A program made the position numbers and the translations under genes. From 67-14 sp035502775 (GTDB lineage: Bacteria > Actinomycetota > Thermoleophilia > Solirubrobacterales > 70-9), in the NCBI GenBank assembly GCA_035502775.1, contig DATJUB010000012.1, positions 42,358 through 106,357 on the forward strand: 64,000 nt of DNA. The letters are read 5' to 3'. The notes under the pieces are model-generated. The model saw only the letters and a program-made list of their open reading frames with translations. It was not told the origin of the DNA and searched no databases. The stretch's first letter is position 1; each line of letters begins with the position of its first letter. Positions 51,807 to 60,455 of this stretch are shown here, one piece after another.

Positions 51807-53704
51807 GAAGCGCGGCGCCTGACCAGATTCACGACCTGATCGAGTTCCGGCACCTTGAGCAGCTTGCAGACCGCGACGTAGGCGATGCCGCCGAGTCCGA
51901 GGCCGACCGTGAGCGAGACGATCTGGCCGAGCAGCCCTCGTCCCACCACCTCGTCGACCAGGTCCCAGGCCTCATAGGAGACCAGCGCGAGCACCGCCGA
52001 GCCGGCCAGGACCCTCACGGTCGAGAAGATGAACGCGGGAGCCTCGATCCCGCCTATACGCGGCCTCAGGAGGACCACCTGGGCGATGACCGAGATGGTC
52101 GTCGCGATGGCGGTCGCGGCGACGATTCCGGCGACGCCGAACGGCTTGTACAGGAGCAGCGAGGCGATGGCGGTCACGGCCAGGTTTCCACCGGCGATCA
52201 TCGTCGGAATCCAGGGCTGCTGCAATCCGAAGAAGGTACGGCTCAGCAGGAGGAACATGCCGTTCGTGGGCAACGAGAAGGCGAACCAGAAGAGCGCCGT
52301 CGTGACCACCGCCGTGCTCTCGGCGTCGAACGCGCCGCGCTCGAACACGACCCGGACCATCGGCTCGGCGAGAACCAGGATCGCCGCGGTCGCGGGAAGC
52401 AGCACGAAGGCGATCTGGCGCATGCCTTTCGCGAGGGTCTTCCGCAGGTTCTCGTAGTCCCCGCGCGTCGCGAACCGGGCGAGCGTCGGGAAGAGGACGG
52501 TCGCGATCGCGACCGAGAAGATGCCCTGAGGCAACTGGTAGATGCGAAAGGCCTTGTCGATCGCCGCCGGGGCGTCGCCACTGACCAGTGTTCCGAACAG
52601 GCTGTTCAGCAGCAGATTGAAATTGACCAGGCCGAGGCTGAGGGTCACCGGCACCATCAGGATCAGCACCCGGCGCACGTTCGGATCCCTGAAATCCACC
52701 TTGAAGGTGAAGCGGAAAGGAGTGTTTTTCAGGTCCCATGTCGGGATCAGCAGCTGGACCACGGTGCCGGCGACGACGCCGATCGCGTAGGCGTAGATCT
52801 GCTTTTCCTCGGGGAAGAGCGGCACGCAGGCGATGACCACGGCGATGATCGTGATGTTCCAGAACAGCGGCGAGATCGCGAACGCACCGAATCGGTCGTA
52901 GCTGTTGAGGATGCCGACCACGACGCCGGTGATCCCGAGCAGGATCAGGATCGGGAACATGATCTGGGAGAGGACCACCATGATGGTCTCCACCGCCGGG
53001 GTGAAGCTGGAGTCGAACACCGGCATGATCACGCCGGCGGTCAGCACGAAGAAGGCGGTGATCGCCCCGAGGACCATGGTGACCAGCAGCAGCAGAGTCG
53101 AGGCCATGCGGAAGGCCTCCTTGTACTTCCCGTTCTCGATCTGTTCGGTGAAGATCGGGACGAAGGCGGGCTGCAGGGCGGCGTCGGCGAACAGAGCCCG
53201 CACCAGGTTCGGTACCTGGAAGGCGATCGTGAAGGCCGACATCTGGGGGGAGGTGCCGAAATATCTCGCCGATATGACCTCCCGGGCGAGTCCGGCGATC
53301 CGCGAGGCCGCGGTGGCGATCGAGAAGAACGCGGTCGAACGGGCCAGCTTGCCGGGACCTTTCGCCTTTTTCGCGTCTCGTTCGGCTCGGGTCTCCAGAA
53401 CCCGCTCGAGTGGCGCGGACTCCTTCTCATCTATCCCGGAATCGGCCGGGGGCAGCTTGAAGCTGCCGGTCTCCGCCACGGCGGTGCCGAGCAGGGTCGA
53501 GCTGACCCCGCCTTCGGCGGCGAGATCCCCTTTCGACATCCAGAATTCGGGGGCCGGTTCGGCCAGACCGAATTTCTCTTCGACCGCTTCGGCCCGCTCG
53601 TGGATTCGGCTCAGGGCCTGTTCCGCCGCGGCGGCAGCGGCCTCGAAGGCATCGAGTTCCGGGGGGACGGACGGTTTCTTGTTGGGGTCGGGGGGCGTTT
53701 CCAA
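51803..53704 (-). CDS. murJ: Lipid II flippase MurJ/MviN, with long N-terminal extension
   Basis: A 633-residue protein: an N-terminal cytoplasmic extension of about 120 residues, low-complexity (Ala/Glu/Pro-rich), then 14 helices of the MviN/MurJ fold. STAFFSIATAASRIAGLAREVISARYFG, PNLVRALFADAALQPAFVPIF and QLPQGIFSVAIATVLFPTLARFA are the family motifs. MurJ moves lipid II to the outer face for peptidoglycan synthesis. The extension resembles the regulated cytoplasmic parts of actinobacterial MurJ proteins, but no kinase domain is fused. Start TTG 53704. Confidence 0.93.
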   Translation of the reverse strand: METPPDPNKKPSVPPELDAFEAAAAAAEQALSRIHERAEAVEEKFGLAEPAPEFWMSKGDLAAEGGVSSTLLGTAVAETGSFKLPPADSGIDEKESAPLERVLETRAERDAKKAKGPGKLARSTAFFSIATAASRIAGLAREVISARYFGTSPQMSAFTIAFQVPNLVRALFADAALQPAFVPIFTEQIENGKYKEAFRMASTLLLLVTMVLGAITAFFVLTAGVIMPVFDSSFTPAVETIMVVLSQIMFPILILLGITGVVVGILNSYDRFGAFAISPLFWNITIIAVVIACVPLFPEEKQIYAYAIGVVAGTVVQLLIPTWDLKNTPFRFTFKVDFRDPNVRRVLILMVPVTLSLGLVNFNLLLNSLFGTLVSGDAPAAIDKAFRIYQLPQGIFSVAIATVLFPTLARFATRGDYENLRKTLAKGMRQIAFVLLPATAAILVLAEPMVRVVFERGAFDAESTAVVTTALFWFAFSLPTNGMFLLLSRTFFGLQQPWIPTMIAGGNLAVTAIASLLLYKPFGVAGIVAATAIATTISVIAQVVLLRPRIGGIEAPAFIFSTVRVLAGSAVLALVSYEAWDLVDEVVGRGLLGQIVSLTVGLGLGGIAYVAVCKLLKVPELDQVVNLVRRRAS

Positions 53705-53773
53705 GTTCGCTACCGGTATAGTCGGCGACCGCTTGTGAGGGGATCCCCCCCGACAGCGAGCAGAAAAAAGATC

Positions 53774-54049
53774 ATGGCCAACATAGCCTCACAGAAAAAA
53801 AGAATCCTTCGCACCGAGCGTGAACGCGTCGAAAACCGACGTCTCACCAGCGCGATCAAGACTTACTTCACCCGCCTTGAAACGGCGGTAGGGGAAGGCG
53901 ACGCCGATACGGTGGAAGCTGAGCATCGCGCTCTGGTTTCCAAGATCGACAAAGCCGTCCAGCGCGGCGCGATCCATCGCCGCAACGGTGCCCGCAAGAA
54001 GTCTCGCGCAGCCCGCGTCGCCACCGGCGCCGTGGATCTCGACGCGTAG
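53774..54049 (+). CDS. rpsT: 30S ribosomal protein S20
   Basis: A 91-residue basic helical protein: MANIASQKKRILRTERERVENR start, and KAVQRGAIHRRNGARKKSRAA near the end. The only plus-strand housekeeping gene in the last 40 kb, divergent from murJ. A TATAGT hexamer at 53717-53722 could be its -10, giving a leader of about 45 nt. A perfect hairpin follows its stop. Confidence 0.97.
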   Translation: MANIASQKKRILRTERERVENRRLTSAIKTYFTRLETAVGEGDADTVEAEHRALVSKIDKAVQRGAIHRRNGARKKSRAARVATGAVDLDA

Positions 54050-54070
54050 GGAAATTCTCCACCAGCCTTT

Positions 54071-54097
54071 GATGAAGCCGGCTCAGCCGGCTTCATC
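54071..54097. terminator. Bidirectional hairpin at the rpsT-holA junction
   Basis: Perfect 12-bp arms (54071-54082, 54086-54097). The 3-nt loop (TCA) is exactly the holA stop codon on the minus strand, so the stem uses the last holA codons. Confidence 0.7.
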
Positions 54098-55063
54098 TGT
54101 TGCAGCCATGAGGGCCAGGTCGAGGGCCAGTTCGTCGGGGTAGTCCGCCCCGCCCCTGGTCCAGATCTCGAGGTCGGCCATCGCGATCGTCGCGCTGCGC
54201 ATGTCCTCTACCGACGCTCCATGCAGTGAGTTGATCAGCTTGCGGGCCAAGAACGGCGGCAGTCCGAGCTCGCGTTCGATCTGGTTCGGGGGAACGCCCG
54301 CCTCGATCCGTGAGAGCGCCTTGTTGGCCCGCCGCAGGCCGGTCGAGGTCGGGTAGACCGCGCTGCCGGCGGTCGAGCCCTGGGCGATCAGGCTCTCGGC
54401 GATCAACAAGGCGCGCGTCCGATCTCCCGCGATCAGGGCGTCGCCGAGCGCGAAGGAACTGGTCTCGCTGGTGTCGGCGACCATCTCCTGGAGGTCCTCG
54501 ATCTCGACCCGCCCGTTCGGTCCGGCCCAGAGGCCGAGCCGGTCGAGTTCATTGGTCAGCCGGGTGAGGTTGGTGCCGAGGTGTGAGATCAGGAAACGGG
54601 CCGCGTCCGAGGTCAGTTCGTAGCCGCGTGCCGCGGCCAGTTTGATCAGGTGCGGCGGCAGCTGTTGCGCGGCCGGAGCCTCGAAGCTCAGCACGTCGCC
54701 GCCGACCTTCTTGACGACCTTGGCCATGTCCGCGGGCACCTTGCCCCTGGCGATCAGCACGATGGTGGTGTCCGGCGGCGCCGCCAGGACGGCCTCGGTG
54801 ACCCGTTCGGCCTGCCGCTTGCCCCATTTCTCGATCCGGTCGGCGAGCAGGTATCGGCGGGTCGGGATGAGTGACATCGCTTCGATCGCCGCGACCAGGG
54901 CATCGGCGTCGGGGCTGCCGCGGTTCTCGGCCGGCTCGAATATCTCGAGCGAGGCCGCCCCGCCCTCTTCCTCGGCGCGCCGCCGGAGCCGGGACCGGGT
55001 CTCGTCGATCTTGGCCACATCGGTGCCGTGGATCAGATACGCCGGTTTCATCTGGTCAGCCAT
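54083..55063 (-). CDS. holA: DNA polymerase III subunit delta
   Basis: A 326-residue clamp-loader subunit. YLIHGTDVAKIDETRSRLR opens domain I; LISHLGTNLTRLTNELDRLGLW, the TSSFALGDALIAGDRTRAL segment and the C-terminal PPFLARKLI complete the three-domain AAA+-like protein without P-loop. Usual position after comEC. A GAGAAT hexamer ends 6 nt before the ATG, a weak -10 candidate. Confidence 0.93.
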   Translation of the reverse strand: MADQMKPAYLIHGTDVAKIDETRSRLRRRAEEEGGAASLEIFEPAENRGSPDADALVAAIEAMSLIPTRRYLLADRIEKWGKRQAERVTEAVLAAPPDTTIVLIARGKVPADMAKVVKKVGGDVLSFEAPAAQQLPPHLIKLAAARGYELTSDAARFLISHLGTNLTRLTNELDRLGLWAGPNGRVEIEDLQEMVADTSETSSFALGDALIAGDRTRALLIAESLIAQGSTAGSAVYPTSTGLRRANKALSRIEAGVPPNQIERELGLPPFLARKLINSLHGASVEDMRSATIAMADLEIWTRGGADYPDELALDLALMAATDEAG

Positions 55064-55084
55064 CCCCCCATTCTCCCCCTTTCA

Positions 55085-55117
55085 GCGGCGGTGTGCGGCG
55101 CTGCCGCACACCGCCGC
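55085..55117 (-). terminator. Perfect 15-bp hairpin downstream of comEC
   Basis: Arms 55085-55099 and 55103-55117 around a GCT loop, in the 121-bp gap between the comEC stop and the holA start. Confidence 0.65.
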
Positions 55118-55121
55118 CGGA

Positions 55122-55171
55122 GTTCTGTCGCATCCCACCCCACGCGGGTCGGGGCGATCATGCGACAGAAC
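55122..55171 (-). terminator. Nested palindrome downstream of comEC
   Basis: Outer arms GTTCTGTCGCAT (55122-55133) and ATGCGACAGAAC (55160-55171) are exact, with an inner ACCC/GGGT stem (55137-55149). It lies 14 bp past the comEC stop, directly before a second hairpin. Confidence 0.5.
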
Positions 55172-55184
55172 CCTGGGTTGCGGG

Positions 55185-57470
55185 TCATTGGCCCGTTTCG
55201 ATCGAATAGCCGGATGGGCTGACTACTAGCGAGATCGTTCCTTGCTTGTCGGTTCGGGCCGTGGCCACGCCCGCCTCCGCCAGGGCGCCGAGCGTCGCCG
55301 GGGTCGGATGCCCGAACGGGTTGTCCTCACCCGAGGACAGGATCGCCAGTTCCGGGCCGGCCGCCGCCAGCAGCGCCGGCAGGCCGGTGTCGTCGCTGCC
55401 GTGATGGGCGACCTTCAGCACGTCCACGGCTCCCGTGGCGAACGGGGCCGCTTCCGATTCGGCATCTCCGGTCAGCAGCATCTCGAACCCGTTCACGCTC
55501 AGTTCGATCACGACCGAGCGGGAGTTGGGGTCCTCGACGGCCGCCGCGGCCGACGCCGGGGTGCGGACGGGCGGCCAGAGCACCTCCATCCGGACGGGTC
55601 CGGTGGTGATCGATCGTCCCTGCGCGATCCGCGAGGCTTCCGCCCCGGCTTCGCGAGCCTGCGCCAGCAATGCTTCCGGAGCCCCGTCGAATAGCAACCG
55701 ATCGACGTCGATCCGGCCGAAGATCTCGGTGAGACCGCCGTAGTGGTCGAGATCTCCGTGCGTGAGGATCACGGCCGAGAGCCGGTCCGCGCCGGCCGAC
55801 TCCAGCGCCCCCTCGAGATCGCCACCGGGCGGACCGCCATCGACGAGCACCGGCGCCTCGCCATCCGGCCGGACCAGGATCGCGTCACCCTGGCCCACAT
55901 CGAGGACCTCGATCCGGGCACCGCCGGACGGTGGGACACCAAGCTCGCGCCGATCGTTCCCGAGACCGGCCACGGAAACGAAAGCGCCCGCGGCGATGCA
56001 CAGCGCGACCGCGACCAAGGCGATGCGTCTCGCGCGAGACGCGGCTTCGGGAGGTCGATCCCGTCCCAGCCGCCGGGGTGTGAACCAGCCGAGGAAAGCC
56101 AGGCAGACCAGTGCCAGAGTCGCGTAGAGCATCGCGAGACGTGTGATGCCTCCCACCCTCACCTCGAGCACCGCCCAGGACGGCGACGCGCACCAGGCCG
56201 CGATCTGAGCAATGTAGCCGAGCAGCATCGAGTTGATCAGATTGAGGGGTACGGCCAGGTGGTCCGAGATCTGGCCGAGAGCGGCCGACATCATCCCCAG
56301 CCACATGGCCGGAGCGACCGCCGGAAGCGCGAGCAGATTCGCCCCCAGAGTGGTCATGGGAAAACGTTCGAACTGGAACGCGATCAGCGGCCCGGTCGCG
56401 ATGGTCGCCGCCAAGGTCACGGCAATCCCGCCCGCCAGCCCCGAACGCCATCCTCCGTTTCCGAGCAGGACCTCGATCCTCCGCTGGAGCGAACCGGCCA
56501 GCAGAAAGATCCCGAGAACGGCCGCGAAGCTCAATTGCCAGCCGATGTCGGAGCTCGCCCGTGGATTGAGAGCCAGGGTCAGAACCGCCGCGAGGGTGAG
56601 CGCGTAGAGGCGCGATCCCGGTCTCGATGCCGCGACCGCCGCGAGACCGGCGAGACCCATGATCCCGGCCCGCTGTATCGAGGCACCGGCACCGGTGAGC
56701 GGGACGTAGATCACGATCAGCACGACCACGACACCGATGCGGGCCCGTGGTCCGAGCCCGGCGAGCGCCATGAACGGAATCGCCAGCATTCCGAGCAGGA
56801 CGATGTTCTGCCCCGACACTGCGAGAAGGTGGCTCAGGCCGGAATCCCGAAAATCCTCGGTGGTGGTTTCGTCGATGGCGTCGTCCTGACCGAGCACGAA
56901 GCCCCGGGCCAGGGCGGCCTCGCGTTCGGGCATGGCCCGGCCGAGCGCGGCCTCGGCGCGGTTCCGAAGGCCGTCTATCCAACCCGGAAACCCACCTCTG
57001 CTCCGTCCGGAGGTCGCGACCCGGTCGGCTTTCAGCACCATCGCGATCCCGAGCCGCTCCAGGGTGGGCCGATACCAATCCGGGGCCATCCACAGGGCAC
57101 CCGCGACCCGGATCTCGTCCCCGACTCGAAGACCTTCGGGCACCCGCCCGGATTCGACCATCACCTTTCCCGAGCCGCTCGAAAGAGATATCCGGGTGAG
57201 TCCCCCGGACGACTTGGGTGAACCGTTGACGAAGCCCGAGATCTCGATTCGCTCCCCTGCCGTGCCGAACAGCGCCCCGCTGTCGATCGCCCGGATCCGT
57301 TCTCCACCCAGCCCGGCACCGACCAGAGCCGAGACCGATACAACCAGGATCACCCCGACCACCCCGAGCCGGCCACGTTCCACAAGCAGGACAAGAACCA
57401 GGGCCAAGGCGATCGCGGCCTCGATCGAACCGGCGGAAGGAGCCCAGGCGGGAGAAACCGCCAGTCCCAC
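55185..57470 (-). CDS. comEC: ComEC/Rec2-type DNA-uptake channel with metallo-beta-lactamase domain
   Basis: A protein of about 761 residues. N-terminal DUF4131/OB-like region (about 70-170), the competence domain with about 8 helices (HLLAVSGQNIVLLGML, GAGASIQRAGIMGLAGL), and a C-terminal metallo-beta-lactamase domain with VLDVGQGDAILVRP and the metal motif LTHGDLDHYGG. It moves single-stranded DNA across the membrane. The GTG at 57470 is the first conventional start, but coding character and a half-cut TM helix continue upstream to CTG codons at 57527-57522, just after AGGAG. Confidence 0.9.
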   Translation of the reverse strand: MGLAVSPAWAPSAGSIEAAIALALVLVLLVERGRLGVVGVILVVSVSALVGAGLGGERIRAIDSGALFGTAGERIEISGFVNGSPKSSGGLTRISLSSGSGKVMVESGRVPEGLRVGDEIRVAGALWMAPDWYRPTLERLGIAMVLKADRVATSGRSRGGFPGWIDGLRNRAEAALGRAMPEREAALARGFVLGQDDAIDETTTEDFRDSGLSHLLAVSGQNIVLLGMLAIPFMALAGLGPRARIGVVVVLIVIYVPLTGAGASIQRAGIMGLAGLAAVAASRPGSRLYALTLAAVLTLALNPRASSDIGWQLSFAAVLGIFLLAGSLQRRIEVLLGNGGWRSGLAGGIAVTLAATIATGPLIAFQFERFPMTTLGANLLALPAVAPAMWLGMMSAALGQISDHLAVPLNLINSMLLGYIAQIAAWCASPSWAVLEVRVGGITRLAMLYATLALVCLAFLGWFTPRRLGRDRPPEAASRARRIALVAVALCIAAGAFVSVAGLGNDRRELGVPPSGGARIEVLDVGQGDAILVRPDGEAPVLVDGGPPGGDLEGALESAGADRLSAVILTHGDLDHYGGLTEIFGRIDVDRLLFDGAPEALLAQAREAGAEASRIAQGRSITTGPVRMEVLWPPVRTPASAAAAVEDPNSRSVVIELSVNGFEMLLTGDAESEAAPFATGAVDVLKVAHHGSDDTGLPALLAAAGPELAILSSGEDNPFGHPTPATLGALAEAGVATARTDKQGTISLVVSPSGYSIETGQ

Positions 57471-57532
57471 CCCGAGACCGGCCAGAGTCGCGAGCCGCCA
57501 ACCACCGGCCCGCAGCGGACGCAGCAGCTCTC

Positions 57533-58180
57533 CTAGGGCTGCAGACGCGAGCGCAGCGCCTCCATGGTCACGGGACCGATGCCGCTGACCTGATCAAGCT
57601 CGTCAACCGATGAGAGCCCGCCCTTGGAGTCCCGGAACTCGATGATCTGAGAGGCGGTGACAGGCCCGATCCCCTCGATCTCTTCCAGCTGCGCCGCCGT
57701 AGCCGAACCAAGGCTGATCGGCGCCTCCGTACCTGCCGCTCCTCCTGCGGCCCCGACCGGACCACCGGGGCCGGGAGCACCGACTGAGCCCGCCGACATC
57801 TGGACCGGAACGACGACCTGCTGACCATCGGCCAACTTCGCCGCCCGATTGATCGCACCGGGCATCGCTCGTGGAACCACGCCCCCGGCCCGCCGAATCG
57901 CATCGATCACTCTCGATCCATCGGCGAGCCGGTACACACCGGGATGGCGAACACCGCCGGAGACATCGATCACCAACTTGGAATCTTCGGCCGAGACCGA
58001 AAGCCCGCTCCGAACCGAGTCACCACCCGAATCAGGGCCGTGACTTGTCCCGGCCGCGGACTCCATGCCGGTCGGCTCCCCCGATCCGGAAGTACTCCGG
58101 ATCGAGTTGACTCCGACCAACACCAGGACGGCCGCGATTGCGGAATAGACGGCGATCTGTGAGCGGCTGGCCCCGAACAT
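57533..58180 (-). CDS. comEA: Competence protein ComEA (SLBB plus helix-hairpin-helix)
   Basis: About 215 residues: one N-terminal TM helix (about 8-27), a SLBB domain (about 70-130, VIDVSGGVRHPGVYRLADGSRVIDAIRRAGG), a Gly/Pro linker and a tandem helix-hairpin-helix DNA-binding domain (about 155-215, AAQLEEIEGIGPVTASQIIEFR, LDQVSGIGPVTMEAL). It is the dsDNA receptor for transformation. The ATG at 58180 is preferred (GAAGG upstream) over GTG 58195. Immediately followed by comEC. Confidence 0.94.
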   Translation of the reverse strand: MFGASRSQIAVYSAIAAVLVLVGVNSIRSTSGSGEPTGMESAAGTSHGPDSGGDSVRSGLSVSAEDSKLVIDVSGGVRHPGVYRLADGSRVIDAIRRAGGVVPRAMPGAINRAAKLADGQQVVVPVQMSAGSVGAPGPGGPVGAAGGAAGTEAPISLGSATAAQLEEIEGIGPVTASQIIEFRDSKGGLSSVDELDQVSGIGPVTMEALRSRLQP

Positions 58181-58268
58181 GGGACCAGCCTTCACGATAT
58201 GGGCTCACACGTTGCTCTACGACTGCAAATCTAGTGCAGCGATTTCCGCTGGGAACGCGGACGGCGAA

Positions 58269-58329
58269 CGATCATCGGACAATCACCCGAGTTCCCGTGC
58301 GGAACACTCAGACGACTGTCCGATGATCG
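58269..58329 (-). terminator. Nested palindrome between the 58346 gene and comEA
   Basis: Outer 13-bp arms 58269-58281 and 58317-58329 are exact; an inner GTTCC/GGAAC stem (58291-58305) sits in the loop. Located 17 bp past the stop of the secreted-protein gene. Confidence 0.5.
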
Positions 58330-58345
58330 GCCTTCGAGGTGCCGC

Positions 58346-59266
58346 CTAGTTCACGACGCCGAAATACTGCACCGGTGAACACGTCGTATTTCCGACGCCG
58401 GCGCCGTCCGCGTAGTCACTGGCACAGAACTGAATGGCATTGATCGCGTTGTTCACGAAAGGAGCGTTTCGCGTATCCAGCTGAAAGGTCTTGCTGAACA
58501 GGCCGCAGGGCACCATGCCCACGCCGTCACAGGATCCGTTCGCGGTGGCGGCCACCTGTCCATTGACCAGAACCTGACCTCGCTCGATACCACTCTGGTC
58601 GTCATGAGCGGCGACCTGGTAGCTCTTGATCCCGGCATGCGCCGTGTTCGGCGTCAGAGTGCCACCGGTGCGGTCGGCGTACACCGGAGCCGTGAAGTCG
58701 TCGATCGTCATGATCACGTTCTTCATCGCCACCCGCGACGCGAGAGACGGATCCGATGCGGCCGGACAGGAAGCGGTGAACGAACACCGTAGTTCGAACC
58801 GGAAGCTCCTGAAACCTTGGTAGTAGTAGTCGTAGGAGTCAATGCTCTGGTCCTGATTCGGATAGTCCACTTCGTCACGCAGGTATGGAGTGACATTGAA
58901 AGGACTGCCGACATCACCGAAACCGAGTTTCGCTACGAATCCGAGTCCCTGCCTGACCCTGTAGTCCATTGAGACTTTCGCAAACTTGGATCCCGCGGTA
59001 GCCGTATAGGTGAAGTACGCGGCGTGGTTGAACGGCATCGATCCGGCACCCTGCTTGATCTGGACATAGCCGGTCGGACATCCATTCGAGACGACATACG
59101 TGTTGGCAGCGGGACTCTTGTCGGTCTGGCGTATGTAGACGTTATCGGGCTGCGCGACAGTGCAGTCCTCCACGGTGAAGGTGCCCGCCCCCGCGCTCGG
59201 ACTGAAAGCCAGACCCAAGATCGTCACACCCATGAGAAGCGAAAACCCACGAACAATCTGCTTCAC
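58346..59266 (-). CDS. Secreted protein, paralogue of the 59440 product
   Basis: A 306-residue exported protein; not recognised. The GTG start at 59266 has AAGGAGGAG 5 nt upstream and begins a signal peptide (VKQIVRGFSLLMGVTILGLAF, cleavage near SAGAG). The mature protein is Cys-containing and beta-predicted. Its C-terminal half aligns by eye with the neighbouring 59440 product: GGTL, a GI-x-S-x-x-V-x-A-x-D-like strand, a Cys-Gly-x-x-PC element, LDT/NAPFVN, and a Cys-x-x-DYA ending. The second domain may be Ig-like. Surface role inferred only. Confidence 0.7.
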   Translation of the reverse strand: MKQIVRGFSLLMGVTILGLAFSPSAGAGTFTVEDCTVAQPDNVYIRQTDKSPAANTYVVSNGCPTGYVQIKQGAGSMPFNHAAYFTYTATAGSKFAKVSMDYRVRQGLGFVAKLGFGDVGSPFNVTPYLRDEVDYPNQDQSIDSYDYYYQGFRSFRFELRCSFTASCPAASDPSLASRVAMKNVIMTIDDFTAPVYADRTGGTLTPNTAHAGIKSYQVAAHDDQSGIERGQVLVNGQVAATANGSCDGVGMVPCGLFSKTFQLDTRNAPFVNNAINAIQFCASDYADGAGVGNTTCSPVQYFGVVN

Positions 59267-59386
59267 AATTACTCCTCCTTGAATTTGAACCCGGTCACCC
59301 CCCTGCTGGGACGGGACGGGAAGATGTGTGGTGAAGCTATCAGAGCAACTTGGCCAATCCTCGCGATCACTGATCGTCGGGGCATC

Positions 59387-59413
59387 GCGCGCCCGGAGAA
59401 CCTCCGGGCGCGC
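59387..59413 (-). terminator. Perfect 12-bp hairpin downstream of the 59440 gene
   Basis: Arms 59387-59398 and 59402-59413 around an AAC loop, 26 bp past the stop. GC-rich with no U-run. Confidence 0.7.
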
Positions 59414-59439
59414 ACCCATCCCGCTGGATCAGTCCGTAT

Positions 59440-60330
59440 CTATTTCGCGACGTTGATGTATCGGTGGTCGCAGGTCGCATTGGTTCCGCCAGTGGCCGCG
59501 TAGTCCTGGACACAGACCGAGATCTTGTTCATGCCGTTGACGAAATTCGAGCCGGCGGTGTTGACGTTGAAGGTTGTGGTCGGATCTCGAGGGCAAGGGC
59601 TGAGACCCGCTCTTCCACAGGTGGGAAACGTCCAGTTGGCCAACGCATCGTTCACGTTGATCGAAATCGCGGAAACCCCGCCGCCATTGTCGATACCACC
59701 CAGCTGGGCCGTACGCATCCCCGAGACCGTCCCGGGGTTGAACAGAGTGCCGCCCAGGAAGTACGCCGTGGGAGCCAACGAGTCTCGGATCTTGAATTTG
59801 GGAAGGTAGAAGCCGATTCGCGCGCCACCGGAGGCGCAAGGATCAACCGGATTTTCGCATTTGAGCGTAGCTCTGAATATCGAACGAGGCTGACCGTCTG
59901 TCACATCGAACCAGTCGAACCATGACGTCGGCTCCCCGTATGTCGGAACGTTGCCCACCTCTGTATTGGCTCCTCCCGCGTTGTTGAACATGAAACGCGA
60001 AGTGACTCCACCGTATGACGGATTGTGGTAGGAGTCGAAAGTGACCCCCAGGAATCCAGTGCCTTGAGGCGCTTCGACCTTCAAGCTGGCCATGTCACCC
60101 GGGTATGTTGCTCCCGACACCCGAGTGAGACTGCCCCCCGGACAGTTCGGCTCCCCAACGAAACCCGGATTGCTGGCAGGGGATTCCACATACTCCACCA
60201 CACTTGATGGGCTGTCGACCGATGAACAGGGGGCTACGGTGTAGTCACCGGCATTTGCCGTCCCACCGATTGTTGCCGCACCCAACGCGAAGCCGGCCAG
60301 AATAGCCAGAATTCGTCCCAGATTCTTCAT
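59440..60330 (-). CDS. Secreted protein, paralogue of the 58346 product
   Basis: A 296-residue exported protein; not recognised. ATG 60330 has AGGAGG 4 nt upstream, then a signal peptide (NLGRILAILAGFALGAATI, cleavage near ANAGD). The mature part has several cysteines (APCSSV, PNCPGG, KCENPVDPC, TCGRAGLSPC, VCVQDY, TCDH), consistent with disulfides outside the cell. The C-terminal half parallels the downstream gene. The strong ribosome-binding sites of both genes contrast with the leaderless style of their neighbours and suggest high expression. Confidence 0.7.
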   Translation of the reverse strand: MKNLGRILAILAGFALGAATIGGTANAGDYTVAPCSSVDSPSSVVEYVESPASNPGFVGEPNCPGGSLTRVSGATYPGDMASLKVEAPQGTGFLGVTFDSYHNPSYGGVTSRFMFNNAGGANTEVGNVPTYGEPTSWFDWFDVTDGQPRSIFRATLKCENPVDPCASGGARIGFYLPKFKIRDSLAPTAYFLGGTLFNPGTVSGMRTAQLGGIDNGGGVSAISINVNDALANWTFPTCGRAGLSPCPRDPTTTFNVNTAGSNFVNGMNKISVCVQDYAATGGTNATCDHRYINVAK

Positions 60331-60415
60331 ATCTCCTCCTGATTTCACCCACGTTGCAAAGAGGAGGCACAGACACCACTCGGCCCCCACGATGCCGAGG
60401 AGAAGACCTTACTGT

Positions 60416-60445
60416 TGAAAATGGGTTTTCGTCGGGAGATCCCGA
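60416..60445 (-). terminator. Weak tandem stems downstream of leuS
   Basis: TCGGGA/TCCCGA (60432-60445) and GAAAA/TTTTC (60416-60429) lie 11-40 bp past the leuS stop. The second gives a short T/A-rich stretch. Confidence 0.3.
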
Positions 60446-60455
60446 GCGTTCAGGA

